Origin: Thermoflexus sp.
GTDB taxonomy: Bacteria > Chloroflexota > Anaerolineae > Thermoflexales > Thermoflexaceae
Direction of reading: 5' to 3'
Length of the DNA: 7,949 nt
Assembly: GCA_017743605.1 (NCBI GenBank)
Contig: JAGHYO010000094.1
Coordinates: 1 to 7,949, forward strand
Shown here: one piece after another, positions 7,265 to 7,949 of the stretch
Numbering within the stretch: position 1 is the first letter of the stretch
Layout of the letters: every line of letters starts with the position of its first letter
Notes under the pieces: model-generated
The model's database searches: none
What the model saw: the letters and a program-made list of their open reading frames with translations, nothing else
Told to the model about the DNA's origin: nothing
Program-made: the position numbers and the translations under genes

Positions 7265-7271
7265 CCCTCCC
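7265..7271 (-). promoter_or_regulatory. Shine-Dalgarno GGGAGGG for sufB
   Basis: The G-rich site lies in the 11 nt between the sufC stop and the sufB ATG, with about 4 nt between the GGAGG core and the start. This arrangement favours coupled translation of sufC and sufB. Confidence 0.6.
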
Positions 7272-7272
7272 T

Positions 7273-7949
7273 TCAGGCCGCGGGTTGCTCAGCGAACTGC
7301 TCTCGCAGCCACTCGTAGCCCTTCTCCTCCAGCTCCAAGGCCAGCTCCGGTCCCCCGGAGGCCACGATGCGGCCGTTATACATCACGTGGACGAAGTGGG
7401 GCTTTATGTAGTTCAGGATGCGCTGGTAGTGGGTGATGAGCAGGATCCCCAAGTGGGGCCCGAAGATCCGATTGATCCCCTCGGCCACCGTGCGCACCCC
7501 GTCGATGTCCAGCCCCGAGTCGGTCTCATCCAGGACGGCCATCTCCGGCTGCAGCACGGCCATCTGGAGGATCTCTAGGCGCTTCTTCTCGCCGCCGGAG
7601 AAGCCGTCGTTGACGTAACGGCTAGCGAAGGACTCCTCCAGCCCCAGCAGGGCCAGCTTCTCTCGCAACAGCTTGCGGAACTCTGGGATCGGGATTCCCT
7701 TGTCCTCAGGGTTCAGGCGCTTACGGCGCTCGTTCAGGGCCGTGCGCAGGAAGTTGGCCACGGTGACCCCAGGCACCGCCACCGGATACTGGAAGGCCAG
7801 GAACAGCCCCAGATGAGCCCGCTCGTCGGGCGGCAACTCCAAGAGGTTCTGCCCCTTCCAGAGCACTTCTCCCTGCTCCGCCGGATAGGCGGGATGTCCC
7901 ATCAGGACATAGGCCAGGGTGGTCTTGCCGGAACCGTTCGGGCCCATCA
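7273..7949 (-). CDS. sufC: Fe-S cluster assembly ATPase SufC (5' truncated by window end)
   Basis: SufC is the soluble ABC-type ATPase of the SufBCD scaffold; its ATP-driven dimerisation is thought to open the SufB-SufD interface for cluster formation. The visible 225 or so residues start at Walker A (MGPNGSGKTT, 7918-7947); that Met is internal, and some 30-40 N-terminal residues should lie beyond the window. Then come the LAYVLMGHPAY segment typical of SufC, the Q-loop in LAFQYPVAVPGV, the ABC signature FSGGEKKR (7579-7602), Walker B AVLDETDSGLD in the SufC-specific form, and the H-loop THYQRILNYIKP. All catalytic motifs are intact. There are no membrane segments, as expected for a cytosolic ABC ATPase. 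It is the first visible gene of the operon and ends 11 nt before sufB; the operon promoter must be outside the window. Confidence 0.96.
   Translation of the reverse strand, partial: MGPNGSGKTTLAYVLMGHPAYPAEQGEVLWKGQNLLELPPDERAHLGLFLAFQYPVAVPGVTVANFLRTALNERRKRLNPEDKGIPIPEFRKLLREKLALLGLEESFASRYVNDGFSGGEKKRLEILQMAVLQPEMAVLDETDSGLDIDGVRTVAEGINRIFGPHLGILLITHYQRILNYIKPHFVHVMYNGRIVASGGPELALELEEKGYEWLREQFAEQPAA

Noticed and set aside
5465..7318. A 617-codon open frame on the + strand opposite sufB and the start of sufD
   Set aside because: It is antisense to two clearly conserved genes, and its low-complexity, His/Gly/Asp-rich translation is typical of shadow frames in GC-rich DNA.

Overview
The window is GC-rich bacterial chromosome carrying ordinary housekeeping genes. 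No rRNA, tRNA, CRISPR array, insertion sequence or phage gene is visible. The gene repertoire and protein style (ClpX, a PabB-PabC fusion and a sufC-sufB-sufD-sufS cluster) would suit a thermophilic Chloroflexota-like bacterium, but that taxonomic guess is weak and rests only on the look of the proteins.

Layout. On the + strand lies the 3' 363 codons of clpX (the window starts inside the gene), then a single-chain PabB-PabC gene for p-aminobenzoate synthesis. Converging on it from the right, on the - strand, is an Suf iron-sulfur cluster assembly operon, transcribed sufC (5' end outside the window) -> sufB -> sufD -> sufS. The convergent junction is only 39 bp. sufC and sufB are tightly spaced (11 nt), whereas 169 nt separate sufB from sufD and 140 nt separate sufD from sufS.

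How the genes work together. SufS takes sulfur from cysteine as an enzyme-bound persulfide. SufB, SufC and SufD form the ATP-driven scaffold that builds the cluster. No sulfur-relay partner (SufE or SufU), carrier (SufA) or regulator (SufR/IscR) is in view. ClpX is the unfoldase of the ClpXP protease, and PabBC supplies the folate precursor; neither has an obvious functional link to suf.

What deserves a second look. First, an 18-codon island in sufB (6542-6595) has A/T-ending codons in 15 of 18 positions inside a gene otherwise dominated by G/C-ending codons. It sits across the EGC/TAP motif, which I recall as the insertion point of SufB inteins. Second, the sufB-sufD spacer is packed with inverted repeats: a perfect 12-bp stem with a 9-nt loop, an 18-bp palindrome over the sufB stop codon, and further GC-rich arms. 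I see no convincing new gene system here.
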